Source: Ectocarpus siliculosus
Taxonomy: Eukaryota; Sar; Phaeophyceae; Ectocarpales; Ectocarpaceae
Assembly: GCA_000310025.1 (NCBI GenBank)
Contig: FN649742.1
Coordinates: forward strand, 818,856 to 882,855
DNA length: 64,000 nucleotides
Direction: 5' to 3'
Of the stretch, positions 50,662-61,582 are shown in pieces. The position numbers were made by a program, and so were the translations under genes. The stretch's first letter is position 1; every line of letters begins with the position of its first letter. The notes below the pieces were generated by a model. It was given only the letters and a program-made list of their open reading frames with translations. It was not told the DNA's origin and ran no database searches.

Positions 50662-52327
50662 TATTACTTTGCTTTATTTAGTCGGTGGACGTTCTTCTTC
50701 GATATCCACCGATGCTTGCTTGACCCAAGCTCTACTCTCGTCTGTTTCACCCAGCCAGCCTAGCAACTCCAGCCTGTTGTCGCAGGGCGGGCCATTGTGC
50801 CGCAGTTTTTTTTTTTGCACAATGATGTGTGTCTTCTTCAGACAATATCGTCATCAATCAATAAAAGGGATTTTTGGTAACGAAAAAGCGGCTGGAACTA
50901 AATGGGCAGTTTGCTTGCTGGTGCGACAGGTTTGGCGATACTTCGAACTTCGAACACAGCAGCAGCTGTTCGCTCGCGAGGTTCCTGCGATATGATAAAA
51001 AAAACAAGATGATGATCGCGAGAGCGGCTCTTTTTCGGCTCCTCTCACAGAGATACTACTGTATATAATGCTCTCCTCTCACGTACAGCTAGTCTAGATG
51101 GGAGCTAAAACGAAGGTCATGATATATTTCTGTTCTGTTCTATTGTATCGTTGGAGCGGTGTCTCTACTCTGCTGTATGTGTGAGATGTGAGATGTGAGA
51201 CACTTGACTTTTTGGCGCAAAGAAAATGGTTGACAACAATCTACAGAAATCGTTGGTTGAAGTTCATACATGCATGTGCTTGCTATTTTTGGCCGCGTGA
51301 TGAGAGGTATGTAGAATAAATCAGGGTATCGACCCAGATGCGCTACGCAGGAGATAGAGTGGTATGATGCAGACCTCTTCTGCACACCAGCCCCGGCGCT
51401 GTCAGTTTGTTTTTTAGAGACGCGCCGTTGCATCCCGGGCTATGGACAGCGCCTGTGAAAATGAGAAATGTTGGAGAGCTGTAGAGGGTCAACAGAAATT
51501 TCCGCAGAAAGTGGAGACCGTTCCACGGAAGCCGGAAAGCTCACCCAAGCGGATGGTGTGATGATTTGACAGATTCTTTTACTCCGCACAACAACAGCTC
51601 AGTCCAAGTAGAAGAGCAGGACCAGCAAACAGCCAGCGATTGCAAGAAGAGGACGCGAGTCGCTGCGACGACAGGAGATACGAGATACAGCCCCGCACGG
51701 TTCAAGCAGAAACAACCAGTGCTCTCGCAGGTTTCCCAAGGACAGCGGCAGCAGTGGGCGGGAGCCGCTTCGTTCTGAGGCAGTCTATCGTGCCCTCCCC
51801 ACAAGGTACGGAGGCGCCCATGAGACGGCAGTAATGCGGCGTGTTGTGGTGCTAGCTACTGCAGATCAGCAGTGTGAATTATCGGAGGAATCCTGTTTTT
51901 GGTTGCCCCCTCGGGACCAAGATTGACACGCAGGCGAGTCAAGTTGCGCGCCTCACTGCTGTAGTCTATATGGCCTCGCGCTGTAGACTAAAATCTCTCC
52001 GGCTTCTGGTCGACATACATATATGTCCAGCAGTGTGCACCGCGGATCTCTGAAGGTACCACCACTGCTGTACACACCGCCGACGCAGCCAGCCCCGCGC
52101 AATAAGCAGCAGTGCGCGAAGCTATTATTCCTCGCAACCTGCTCCTCCTGTAGTCTAATGCGCATGCACCCAATAATGCTGAAAATGAGGTTATGAAAGA
52201 CAACTTCAACACAGCACTCAGTTTTGCTGCGCTGGGCGACTTTTCTCTACAAGAAGGACCTTGTGATTTTTTTTTTTGCACCCTTTTTCGGTCCCCAGAT
52301 GATGTGTTGTCCGAAACACGCACAAGA
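50662..52327. other. Upstream of ankyrin-pseudokinase gene, no gene firmly supported
   Basis: This should hold the promoter of the minus-strand gene. One plus-strand frame, about 51564-51778, has protein-like composition (Gln, Glu, Lys, Arg; for example QVEEQDQQTASD) but no recognised domain and no linked exon. Confidence 0.4.
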
Positions 52328-52395
52328 CGTGTTAGTGCACTGCCGCCCTCAGCGGTCTGTGGTGTTGAGACTGGGGACTATGTTATCCCAGGAAC
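52328..52395 (+). mobile_element. Truncated LTR fragment
   Basis: Sixty-eight bases identical to 56364-56431, the 5' edge of the gypsy element. Homology stops at GGAAC, where a 236-bp dispersed repeat begins. The two blocks share GAAC at the junction. Confidence 0.75.
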
Positions 52396-52627
52396 AGCTG
52401 ATAAAAAAGGACGATGTATTATATATATTCGTCACGCAAGCCCCTCAGGCAAGCTGGTATTCGACACGCAAGCCCCTCAGGCAAGTGCCGAGAGCACACC
52501 GCTGTGTGCTCCCGGGGGCCCCGCACTTGGACCACAACCGCATACATACCCTCACACCCATACTTCCCATACGCGTATCCCCCACAGAGGATGCACAGAT
52601 CGGACTCATATCCAAGTACCACAAACA
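52392..52627. repeat. 236-bp dispersed repeat, copy 1
   Basis: Nearly identical to 61583-61818. It carries an internal duplication of CACGCAAGCCCCTCAGGCAAG and a perfect hairpin GAGCACAC-CGCT-GTGTGCTC. There is no stable coding frame. The unequal flanks mark it as a mobile or rearranged unit, not a tandem copy. Confidence 0.85.
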
Positions 52628-53807
52628 GCCCCCCTACTTGATACGATGTACGATCTTGCAAAACCAATGCAAAAACGCAATCAGCAAACATAGAAAAACA
52701 CCCCTTGAGAAAACTTATTCAACAAAACTGGCTACGCATCCAACACAAAGCGTCTCCATCAGTTTATTCACGAATCCAAAGCGTTCGTCTCTGGAAATAA
52801 TCTCAAACCGTTGACACAAAAGAATCATCCTCAGAAAAGTACCCAACAATTCTTTGTGCTACATCAGAAAGGCGTCGGAACGAAAACGGACATTTATTTC
52901 TGGAAAAAACAACTTCCAAAAGAGTTGACACCAAATCCTCAAACAAAACAAAAACTCAACTTCTTGATCAATCAAAACGAGAATTCGAAAGCACAATGGC
53001 CCCAACCATTAATCGTCAAAACATGTCAAACCCTTCCTCCAATACCAAATCCTAGACAGCGCGCACCCGCTAATCGGTACCGTCGCTGTTGTCCAAGAAA
53101 CGATAGAAAATGTAAGCAAGCATCCACGCAAACAGCCCCCCTGCTGTCAGCTCCCAAAATTCACCCCGAGCTAATATCTCAATGTCAACAGTCCCCCCTG
53201 CTTTGCCGTTCACCTAAAACATCAAACTCCGGAAAAATTCGTACCGTATGAAAACTTTATTTGCAACTGGAACTCCAAAAGCTACCCTGCTCCCTGAGCC
53301 ACATGCCTTCACGCACGTCAAGCAACGCGCTATCATCCCATTTCTTGCGCGCGGCCAAAAACACACCGCAGAGAGCGACCGCTTAACTCAGGACCTAACA
53401 TAAAAAAACAAACAAACCAAAAGTATCGAAACACCCCAAGCGCAAAGCGCGACTGAACGTACTCCCGCGAAAGAATAGGGAAATAATATGAAGCATTCAG
53501 CTGCAAGGTAAAACGCGACTGAAAACATACGAAGAACCAAGAAAACAAAATAATACCCACGTGCTGCTTCCTGTTCCACAGGTTGTGGCAATGCTTATCT
53601 TGTCGCAGCGTACATTTATTATCATGAAACCAAGTACAGAAAAAAAAAAAATTACGCACACGCCGTGGCACACGTCTTTTCTGCATCAAAGTGCACAGTG
53701 CGCTCGCAAGGGAAAAACAGAACAAAAAAATTAACACGAAGCCAAATGGCGAAGCTAAAACGTCCATGCCTGCTCGCAAAAACCGAACAAAGTCGTAAAC
53801 GTTTAAC
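52628..53807 (+). other. G-poor segment with one open frame (52811-53251)
   Basis: The plus strand is rich in A and C and poor in G throughout, unlike its neighbours. A 146-residue frame at 52811-53251 is open, rich in Lys, Gln and Pro, and has a basic cluster RYRRCCPRNDRKCKQ. I do not recognise it. It may be a decayed transposon reading frame. Confidence 0.3.
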
Positions 53808-54661
53808 ATGATTTCCCACTTGGCTGTAACAAAGGTGAGGTCGTCGCTGTCACCGTGTCCTCCCCGGTCCCGGTCGACTCGAGGGCGCCACCGCTGCTGC
53901 CGCCGCTGCCATCGCCGCCGTTACCGTTCCCCCGCCGCCACGACCGTCATGAGTTCCAGCGCCAACACGGCTGCCGGTAACGTCGCTGCTGCCGCCTCTA
54001 CCACCGCCGCCGTTGTCGCCGCTGCCGTCTTCTGCTGCCGTCGGAGCTCTGGCCGAAGCCACCACTCCCGTCGCTGTTCCTGCTGCCGCCGGTGTCGCCG
54101 CCGGAGCTCTGGCCGAAGCCGCCACTCCCGTCGCGGCTGCCGCCGTTGCCGCCGTTGCCGCTGCCACTCCCGTTCCTGCCCCTATCGAAGGGGTACGCCA
54201 CCCCTGGTACCGCCCCCCGTCTCCTCGCGCCACGCGAAGATGTCTTACCGGGGTCGAAGGGGTGCGTCGGGGCTCCACTCCAGGTTTCATCTAACCCTTC
54301 ACCCCCGTTCCCATCACCGCCGCTTTCCTCGCTGCTGCCGCTGCTGCTGCTGCTGCGCTGCTGCTGCTCACTTCCTCCTCAGTCTTCTCGGGATCAAAAG
54401 GGTGCGTCGGGGCTCCACTCCAGGTTTCATGCAACCCCTCGTCGCCGGCCTTGCTGCCGTCTGGACACCCGACGCCAACGTGGCGACCGGGGACGCCGCT
54501 GCTGCTGTCGCCGCTGCCGTTACCCCCGTCACCGATGTCGACGTCGTCGCCGCTGCGGCCGTCTGGACACCCAACGCCAACGCGGCGACCGGGGACGCCG
54601 CTGCTGCTTCTGCCGCCGCCGTTCCCCCCGTCACCGATGTCGCTACCGCCGCCGCTGCGGC

Positions 54662-54694
<33 letters not shown>

Positions 54695-56322
54695 GGCCGC
54701 CGCTGCTCCGGTCATCCGTCTCTCCACCATACTTCTCCTCTCCATCCACACGCACCTCCCAGCGTATAAAATCCTCCAGGGTCAAATGGGTACGACGCGC
54801 CCCTCTCGAAACCGCAGATGCTGTCGTCTCCGCTGCTGCTGCAGATCAGGCCGCCGCTGCCGGCGCACGCATCTTGACTGCCCGGTGCCATCGCGGCCAC
54901 CGGGGACGTCGCTGCGGCTGCCGTCCCCACCGTCCCCGTTGCGGCTACCACCGCCTTGGCCGTCTCGACACCCGGCGCCATCGCGGGCACCGGGGACGCC
55001 GCTGACGCTGTCCCCACCGACGCTGTTGTCGCCACTGCCGCTGCGGCCGTCTCGATGTCCGGCGCCATCGCGGCCACCGGGGACGCCGCTACTGCTGCAG
55101 CCCCCGCCGCCGCTGTTGTCGCCGCTGTCGCTGCGGCCGATTCGATGACCGGCGCCAACGCGGCCACCGGGGACGTCGCTGCTGCCGCTGTCTCCTCTGC
55201 CGCCGTGGTCGCTGCCGCCGCTGCGACCGTCTCGATGCCCGGCGTCAACGCGACCACCGGGGACGTCGCCGCTGCTGCTGTCCCCACCGCCGCCGTTGCT
55301 GTCACTGTTGATGAAGGCACAGGTGACGCTGCTGGCTGCTGATTCGGCGACTGGTGGTGTGCGCTCATGACATACCGGCACGCTTGCTGCGTGGCGCCAA
55401 ACGACCCGCGCGGAGAATATCCCTCGTTCTCACCGGTAAACGCGGTCACCGGGGACGTCGCCGCTGCTGCTGTCCCCACCACCGCCGTTGCTGTCACTGT
55501 TGATGAAGGCACAGGTGACGCTGCTGGCTGCTGATTCGGCGACTGGTGGTGTGCACTCATGACATACCGGCACGCTTGCTGCGTGGCGCCAAACGACCCG
55601 CGAGGAGAATATCCCTCGTTCTCGCCGGCAAACTCACCGCCACGCTGCTGCTGATGCAACGAAGAAAATGTGGCAAATCCTCCGTTCCGCTGCGGCTGTG
55701 GCGATCGCTGCTGCTGCGGCTGCTGAAGTCCACCACGATCGCTGCCGTACACCACGCCTGGCTGCTGCTGGTGGAACGCAGACCCTCTGCCAAACCCGCC
55801 GTGCCTCCACTGCTGCTGGGACGACTGCTGTACGGGAACACCTCCGCATGACTGCTGTTGACCATGCTGCTGTTGTACTCCGAGTCCACCGCCGGCTCCG
55901 TACTCCCGCTGCACCTCGTAGAGTTGATGCTGTGGAAGAGACGCAGGAACGGGCGGGTGTTGCACTATCAACCCGATCCCCCAGCTAGCCAATAGCTCCA
56001 AATTCGAGACATCCAGACGTTCCACTTCGAGACCGAAGCTGTCCAAGAACTCCTGCTCCTCGCTGTTGAGCTGAAGAGACACCGAAACGGACGGATGCTG
56101 TACTGCCGGTCCGTTCCTCCCGCAATCCTGAAAAAAACTAGCCGTTCCCCCGGCTCCATCCCTATAGTATCCAGACGCATACCCGGCGCCATCCACCCTA
56201 TCTCTAGTAGCGTCCCCCGCTGAACTCCTCTCCTCTGCCTCCTTAATTTTCCTCCGTAACTCCGCATTCTCGGCTTCCGCTTTCTTCATTCCTTCTTCCA
56301 ACTCTCTCTCTCTTTCCGTCAT
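53808..56322 (-). CDS. Gln/Ala-rich repetitive protein gene
   Basis: A single open frame runs from ATG at 56322 to a stop at 54712 (536 residues). It opens with a charged coiled coil (MTERERELEEGMKKAEAENA), then a segment with EEQEFLDSFGLEVERL, then a Gln/Gly/Phe-rich stretch (QQQHGQQQS, GGFGRGSAFHQQQPG), then many Ala-rich repeats such as TSPVAAMAPDIETAAAA. Further minus-strand Ala-rich frames down to about 53850 share the segment MKPGVEPRRT, so the gene probably continues through introns or frameshifts. Repeats with Ala/Thr/Val and long Gln runs suggest a structural or phase-separating protein, but no function can be assigned. The start codon lies 41 bp from the edge of the gypsy LTR. Opposite-strand Cys/Arg-rich frames here are shadows of the repeats. 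Confidence 0.55.
55255..55631. repeat. 192-bp in-frame segmental duplication
   Basis: CACCGGGGACGTCGCCGCTG occurs at 55255 and 55447, and the homology continues through each 192-bp unit with few differences. Because 192 is a multiple of three, the Gln/Ala-rich frame gains 64 residues (including YSPRGSFGATQQACRYVM) and stays open. Confidence 0.9.
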
Positions 56323-56760
56323 CGCTGTACCAACACCTGGCCTAGCTAGGCTCCACTCGATATCGTGTTAGTGCACTGCCGCCCTCAGCGGTCTGTGGTG
56401 TTGAGACTGGGGACTATGTTATCCCAGGAACTGTGGAGGTCAGGATATGGAGATTCAGGGAGCACAGATACACGTACATAAAGAGTAGGATCTGAGAGGA
56501 TATGTGATAATAGATTACCGTTCTTCGAGGGTCTATGACTCTTACGATTCCCAACGGCTGCGAAGAGTTGATGAATCTTTAGGAGAATGGGAAAAGGGTC
56601 CACGAAGGCTCGCCCACTCTCCTCGCCACCCTAGCTTGACTGAGTTCGCTCGGTCACGCTTGGCATTCCTCGCCATATTGCACCAAAGGAAATAGCCAAC
56701 CTCCGGTGGCAGGACATAGCCACCACACTCCCGGACTCTCTGCTCAGCCAGAGTAGAGGG

Positions 56761-57139
56761 CTTCCATATTGGCGTTCGACGAAGCGTTCTATCTTTACAA
56801 CCCACGTGTGAAACATGGGCTCCAAAGGAGGAGGAAAGAAAAAGGACGGAGGGTCGCAACAACAGCAGCAACAGCTGAAAAAGCAAAAGCCGCTGATGAC
56901 CAAACAGCAGACGAAGCCAAACTCAAGAAGAGCAATTCGGTTGGCGGGAGCGAACGATGTGGTGAAAGCCGTGACCCACTCCTTCCATATTGGCGTTCGA
57001 CGAAGCGTTCTATCTTTACAACCCACGTGTGAAACATGGGCTCCAAAGGAGGAGGAAAGAAAAAGGACGGAGGGTCGCAACAACAGCAGCAACAGCTGAA
57101 AAAGCAAAAGCCGCTGATGACCAAACAGCAGACGAAGCC
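56761..57139 (+). repeat. 158-bp gag-start duplication with inverted gag insert
   Basis: 56761-56918 and 56982-57139 are direct copies covering the gag leader and start codon. The spacer, including 56924-56988, is the reverse complement of gag 58193-58257. The inverted block ends in CCTTCCAT, which is shared with the start of copy 2, so the junction shows microhomology. Confidence 0.9.
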
Positions 57140-58952
57140 GCGCCCCGACGCTGCTGCGCCTAACCACCAAGGCTCGGCTAAGCCCCAAGAGGGACAGTCG
57201 ACGCCATCCCAAGCTGGGGACACCGCTGGTGCGGCTGCGAGCGTAGCACCCTCGCAGACCGGTAACCGTGGCGGGTACTTCCAAGCTTTGGTGGGTGGAA
57301 GTCGTGACGACAGCGACAACAACAGCAGCGCTGGCGATGGCGCCGAAGCTGTCACCACCCGACACCGCGACACCGACCCGAACTCCGACGACAATGATGA
57401 CGACAGCGAAGAAGGCGCCGTTGGCGACGACGACGTTGACGACGACCTCGCGCACGACATCCTGCGGAACCGCGCAAGCGCCGCAAGCCAGCAGAGCGGT
57501 TCGCTCCTGGCAAGCGGCGGGTCGCTGGAAGCCGTTCTCGTTGGAGCGGTCACGAAGGCCGTGGAAGCGGAAAAGACCCCACCGGCATGGGTTCTCAACA
57601 TGCTCATGCCAGGAGCCGTCCACCAGCATGATATCCAGCAGGTGAATCCGCGTTCGCTTGCCTCCGATCTAGATGCAGAAAATCGTTCTGGTATGCGCAC
57701 GACAGTAAGTGTTCAACAGACCCCTGCTCAGAATATGAATGTGTCTACACCGACAAATTCATCTATTAACCCGGTACACCAAAACACGGTAAACCAGGCC
57801 TCACCGAACCAGGTAAACCAGCAGACGGTAAACCAGGACACCACTACCCCGGTAACCCAAACCACGGTCAACCAGGAAGTGATTAGCACGGCACGGTTCA
57901 CTTTGAAAGCCAATGACCTACCTCCTGATCTCAAGCTCGAGGGTCTGCCTCATGAAGATGTTCCGGAAAAAATGGCACTTTACAGGGCACACATCGGTCT
58001 ATTGTCAGCCGACAACGTCTCTCAACGTACAATCGATCACCGCGCAATCAAACATCTCGCGCTATTCGTGCGAGGTGCAGCAGCTCAAAGCCTCAGCCTC
58101 ATGCTTAGCTCATCTCTCGAATGGCGACCGCCAGCTCAGCTAAATGCGTTGCGTGCACGTGGAGAAGTGATCCGCATCACACCTCCGAAAACATGGAAGG
58201 AGTGGGTCACGGCTTTCACCACATCGTTCGCTCCCGCCAACCGAATTGCTCTTCTTGCGCGTGATGTCATGACATTGGAAGCAAAAAGTAGCGAATCAGT
58301 TGACGTGTTCGCGCTCCGAGTATCACGCGCGTATGCCAGACTTCTAGCCGAAGCCGAACGCACAGCTCCGCTGAATGTACCACCTCATGAACACGCATTC
58401 AACCAAGCTCTCACCGCCTCTTTTGAGAACGGTGTACATCCACACATCCGCGTAGAGATGATGCGGGCAGATCCATCCGATTCTTTCATGGAATCTAAAG
58501 CGCGTGCTCGTCGACACGAGTCCAACAAACTGCGCTCTCCCCCTGCCCCCATCTCGGCTACCGCTTCCACCGTGTACGGTTCGGCTCGTTCCGGGCAGCT
58601 CCAAACGACTGCGCAGGATAATCGCGACCGTATTTCTGCTCTGGAAAATTATATTTCCGGGCAGGAGGCATTCGTGTCCAGTGGTGGAGCGTACAGCACG
58701 CAACGCGGTGGGCGTCCTCAGCGGGGGACCGACAAACGGGATCGAGACAACTCCAAATCCCGGGGCCCCCCTGCGAGGGCGAAAGCGAAAGTATCGTTTG
58801 CTGGGACTACCAAGTCCGACACTGACAACACTCGCAAAGAGTGTGACTTTATTGGCTGCCGATTCAGTAGCATTCGCTTCACGCACACCCGTGCCGAGTG
58901 TAAAAATGAAGAAGCAGCGAAAAAAGAGGGGTACAAAGTTACCAAAGACTAG
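57036..58952 (+). CDS. gag: gypsy gag polyprotein (638 aa)
   Basis: The ATG at 57036 is followed by a Lys-rich start, a Gln run, an acidic middle (SDDNDDDSEE), an Asn/Gln/Val repeat (NQASPNQVNQQTVNQ), and a capsid-like region with WKEWVTAFTTSFAPANR and LEAKSSESVDVFALRVSRAY. The C-terminus is basic and has a Cys/His cluster, CDFIGC then H and C, spaced C-x4-C-x8-H-x4-C. The usual knuckle is C-x2-C-x4-H-x4-C. Gag forms the particle and binds element RNA. The frame ends in TAG at 58950 but continues open into pol. A second copy of the start codon at 56815 precedes the inverted insert and is not used in this model. Confidence 0.8.
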   Translation: MGSKGGGKKKDGGSQQQQQQLKKQKPLMTKQQTKPRPDAAAPNHQGSAKPQEGQSTPSQAGDTAGAAASVAPSQTGNRGGYFQALVGGSRDDSDNNSSAGDGAEAVTTRHRDTDPNSDDNDDDSEEGAVGDDDVDDDLAHDILRNRASAASQQSGSLLASGGSLEAVLVGAVTKAVEAEKTPPAWVLNMLMPGAVHQHDIQQVNPRSLASDLDAENRSGMRTTVSVQQTPAQNMNVSTPTNSSINPVHQNTVNQASPNQVNQQTVNQDTTTPVTQTTVNQEVISTARFTLKANDLPPDLKLEGLPHEDVPEKMALYRAHIGLLSADNVSQRTIDHRAIKHLALFVRGAAAQSLSLMLSSSLEWRPPAQLNALRARGEVIRITPPKTWKEWVTAFTTSFAPANRIALLARDVMTLEAKSSESVDVFALRVSRAYARLLAEAERTAPLNVPPHEHAFNQALTASFENGVHPHIRVEMMRADPSDSFMESKARARRHESNKLRSPPAPISATASTVYGSARSGQLQTTAQDNRDRISALENYISGQEAFVSSGGAYSTQRGGRPQRGTDKRDRDNSKSRGPPARAKAKVSFAGTTKSDTDNTRKECDFIGCRFSSIRFTHTRAECKNEEAAKKEGYKVTKD

Positions 58953-61445
58953 GGTCGCCCGAGTAGGCAGCGTCCTTCGGCCAACGTGGGACACCAATCA
59001 TTTGGTTCTGTCAAACCAGTAAGTACAAACTGGGATAGACTGCAAAGTTCGAGCAAGCAGAAGAGAGCCAAAGTAGATGAGAGGGATTCAAAACACTGTA
59101 AAAATGGTGTACGATCTCTGGTGGGAAAAAAGAAGAAAGCAATCAGAGAGCAACGCTGTAGCAAGACAGTTGAAGTACATGTAACACGAGAATATTCTCG
59201 CGAAGGTTGTAGCAACAAGCAGACGCGAGGGGTTCCGAAGTCAAGTACCAGCACAGCTGATGCAGTAGCCTCTGTAGCTCCAGCACTAAGGGATAGCACC
59301 CAAGTAGGGCAAGTAGCCGCCTGTTTAGCGCCGCAAGCCTTGCACGTAGCTACCGTAGCTGGGGACTTCAGGTCGAAACATAGGTCCAACCTAATGAGAA
59401 CTGACCGTAATGAAGAATTTCAAGCTTTTTACATGTCGGCACTCGCTGGATATCCCGTGTGTCCATCGGTATTGCGATCGACATCCAAGCGAGTACGCGT
59501 ACCCGCCAGAATAAATAATGAATCGGTTGATGAAATAACAATCGACACGGCGTGTGACATACCATGCATATCACGAAAGTTCATGAGAAGTCACAAAACG
59601 TTAAAAAACACGGAAATATTTCCGGTACCCCCTGGAGCAATCAATCTGCGAAGCGCTGATGGTTCGCCCCTAAAAATTGCAGGGTACACTCGATTTGAAC
59701 TGACACTAGGCGAAATCACATTACCTGTTGAAGCTCTAGTGCTGCCGTCGTTGGGACCAGATAATATGCTACTCGACAATAGCATAATGGGCGCATTTGG
59801 TGGTGTTCTTGACTGGCAAGCGGAAGAACTGTCGTTTAAAACAGCAGCAACCAAAATTCCAGCTGTCCACCGCAAAACGCGCTATCCCACGACTGATCAG
59901 GGAAACAGTTTGAACTGTTCTGTGGTAGCAGTAGAGAGGGACACACCTGTGATGCCTGTATACACTACACGGAAATGCAGCATACCTGCACAACATGAGA
60001 TAGCTGTTGAAATTCATTCGCTTGAGGCACCAGATGAAACCACAGCTGCCGTAGTTGAACCGCGCATCGTTACGTCCGATGACGTGGGCAAGCAGGATAC
60101 ACCAGATGCATTCCGCAGAGTGATAGTGGCACGCACGGTCTGTCACTGGTATCAGCACAACAAAAGTGCAATGGTCCAACTGGCCAACCCTTCTCACAGA
60201 CCGGTATCCTTAAAGAGGAATACGCTCATAGGCTATATTTCTCCAGTGAAAACAGTACTGCCGCAAACAATGAGCAGCGTTCAATCGAGTCCTGCAGAAA
60301 CGGAAAAAATTCGTGCAGATCTCACAAAAGCATTAGCCAAAGCTTTCCGAGATACAACTTTTTCGCCCGACCAGTGTGAAGAAATGCTTAAACTGTGTAC
60401 CAAATACCGTTCAGTGTTCTCCCTGAGTCCTAAAGAACTGGGCAGATGTACTCTTACAGAGGCTGATTTTCCATTACAACCGGGGACAAAACCAGTCAAC
60501 CGAGCTCCATATCGTGCTAATCCACGAATGCAAGAGGTCATTGACAAATGTGTTGGTGAAATGGAAGAAGCCGGGATAATCGAACAAAGAGCGAGCCCAT
60601 GGGGGTCAGCAGTAACGTTGGTAGCAAAAGCTGACGGCAGTCCCCGATTCTGTGTAGACTACAGAGCGACGATCAACAAGAATTTAATTCGTAAATCGTG
60701 GCCAATGCCTGAAATGGCAAGTCATATCGACACCGTAGCAGGTGCTAAATACATCACAGTCTGCGATGTACAAAGTGCATACCACCAAATACCAATTGCC
60801 GAAGCAGAACAAGACAAGACTGCATTCGTTACTCGGGATGGAAAATGGGTTTTCAAACGACTCCCCTTTGGCATCGCCAATGCGCCTTTTCTGTTTCAAC
60901 GTACGATGGCATTGACTTTCGCACATTTTGGTCCAAAGTCTGGTCTTCTTGTGTACATGGATGATCTTATTTGTTGTTCATCTACATGGGAGGGTCATAT
61001 CTCTCTTTTGGAAAATACCTTCCAAGCGCTACAAGCCGCAGGTCTTACATTAAAACCATCAAAGGTACAATTTGGGCCAAAGGAAGTGAAGTATTTGGGG
61101 CATGTTCTTTCCGCAGATGGCATACGATTAGGTGACGATCGAATAAAATCGATACTAGAGTTGCCAACGCCAACGAACATCAAAAGTTTGCGATCAGTCT
61201 TAGGAACGGTCAACTATGTCAGGAAATTCATCCCAGACTTAGCCGCCGTTACCGCACCAATGGTTGACCTTACGAAGAAAGACGCAGTGAAGTCGGTAGC
61301 GAAACGCTGGGGTCCGAAACATGATGAAGCATTTGCTGAAGTGAAACGATTACTCACCAACGCCCCTGTTTTGCATTTTCCGGACTTTTCTAAGGAGTCT
61401 TCCCACCGTTTTTCTTTTTCCGTTATCCGGAAGAAAATTTGGTGA
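58953..61445 (+). pseudogene. pol: gypsy pol: protease and reverse transcriptase, truncated
   Basis: The frame is the same as gag and follows its TAG directly; there is no early ATG. A retropepsin-like segment has ITIDTACDIPCISRKF (active-site D-T-A) and later LGPDNMLLDN. Reverse transcriptase follows with FCVDYRATINK, LPFGIANAPFLFQR and LVYMDDLICCSS (YMDD at about 60954-60965), then LGHVLSADGIR and the connection segment. At LHFPDFSKE, where RNase H should begin, the sequence switches to unrelated DNA and stops at 61443. RNase H, integrase and any chromodomain are lost. The frame up to that point is otherwise intact, so the insertion looks fairly young. Confidence 0.85.
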
Positions 61446-61530
61446 CCAGCGGGTTTTGAACCCGTGTCTTTTGCAACCAAAAGCAGACACCCTGACATCT
61501 CACGTCGACGCCATTGTGAAAAGAGGGAAT
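61409..61530 (-). other. tRNA-like 3' half / possible SINE or primer-binding site
   Basis: On the minus strand, GGGTTCAAAACCCG forms a T-arm-like stem-loop containing a box B match (GGTTCAAAACC), followed by CTGGTCACCA with a terminal CCA. About 45-50 bases upstream, TGGCGTCGACG partly resembles box A. A stem GTGTCT...AGACAC sits where an anticodon arm would be. No matching 5' acceptor strand is seen, so it is not an intact tRNA gene. Read on the plus strand, TGGTGACCAGCGGG could be an LTR-element primer-binding site. It lies exactly where pol breaks off. Confidence 0.4.
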
Positions 61531-61582
61531 CGTCCTCGACAGACGTTGGGGAGTTTCTACCTTTATGAAGGTGGTCTCCACA

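Larger units (their letters stand above)
56364..61408 (+). mobile_element. Ty3/gypsy LTR retrotransposon, 3'-truncated
   Basis: The element starts with an LTR-like edge TGTTAGTGCACTGCC at 56366. It carries a gag frame, then protease and reverse transcriptase, and breaks off soon after the RT thumb region, before RNase H and integrase. The 68-bp LTR start recurs at 52328. No 3' LTR, polypurine tract or certain primer-binding site is visible; the LTR end probably lies between 56690 and 56760. Gag, protease, RT order with an F/Y-x-D-D box and no integrase upstream of RT fits Metaviridae. The copy cannot transpose on its own. Confidence 0.85.

Noticed and set aside
53808-55148. 446-residue plus-strand frame, Cys/Arg/Pro-rich
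   Set aside because: It is the complement of GCC/GCT Ala repeats in the minus-strand gene and has no independent structure.
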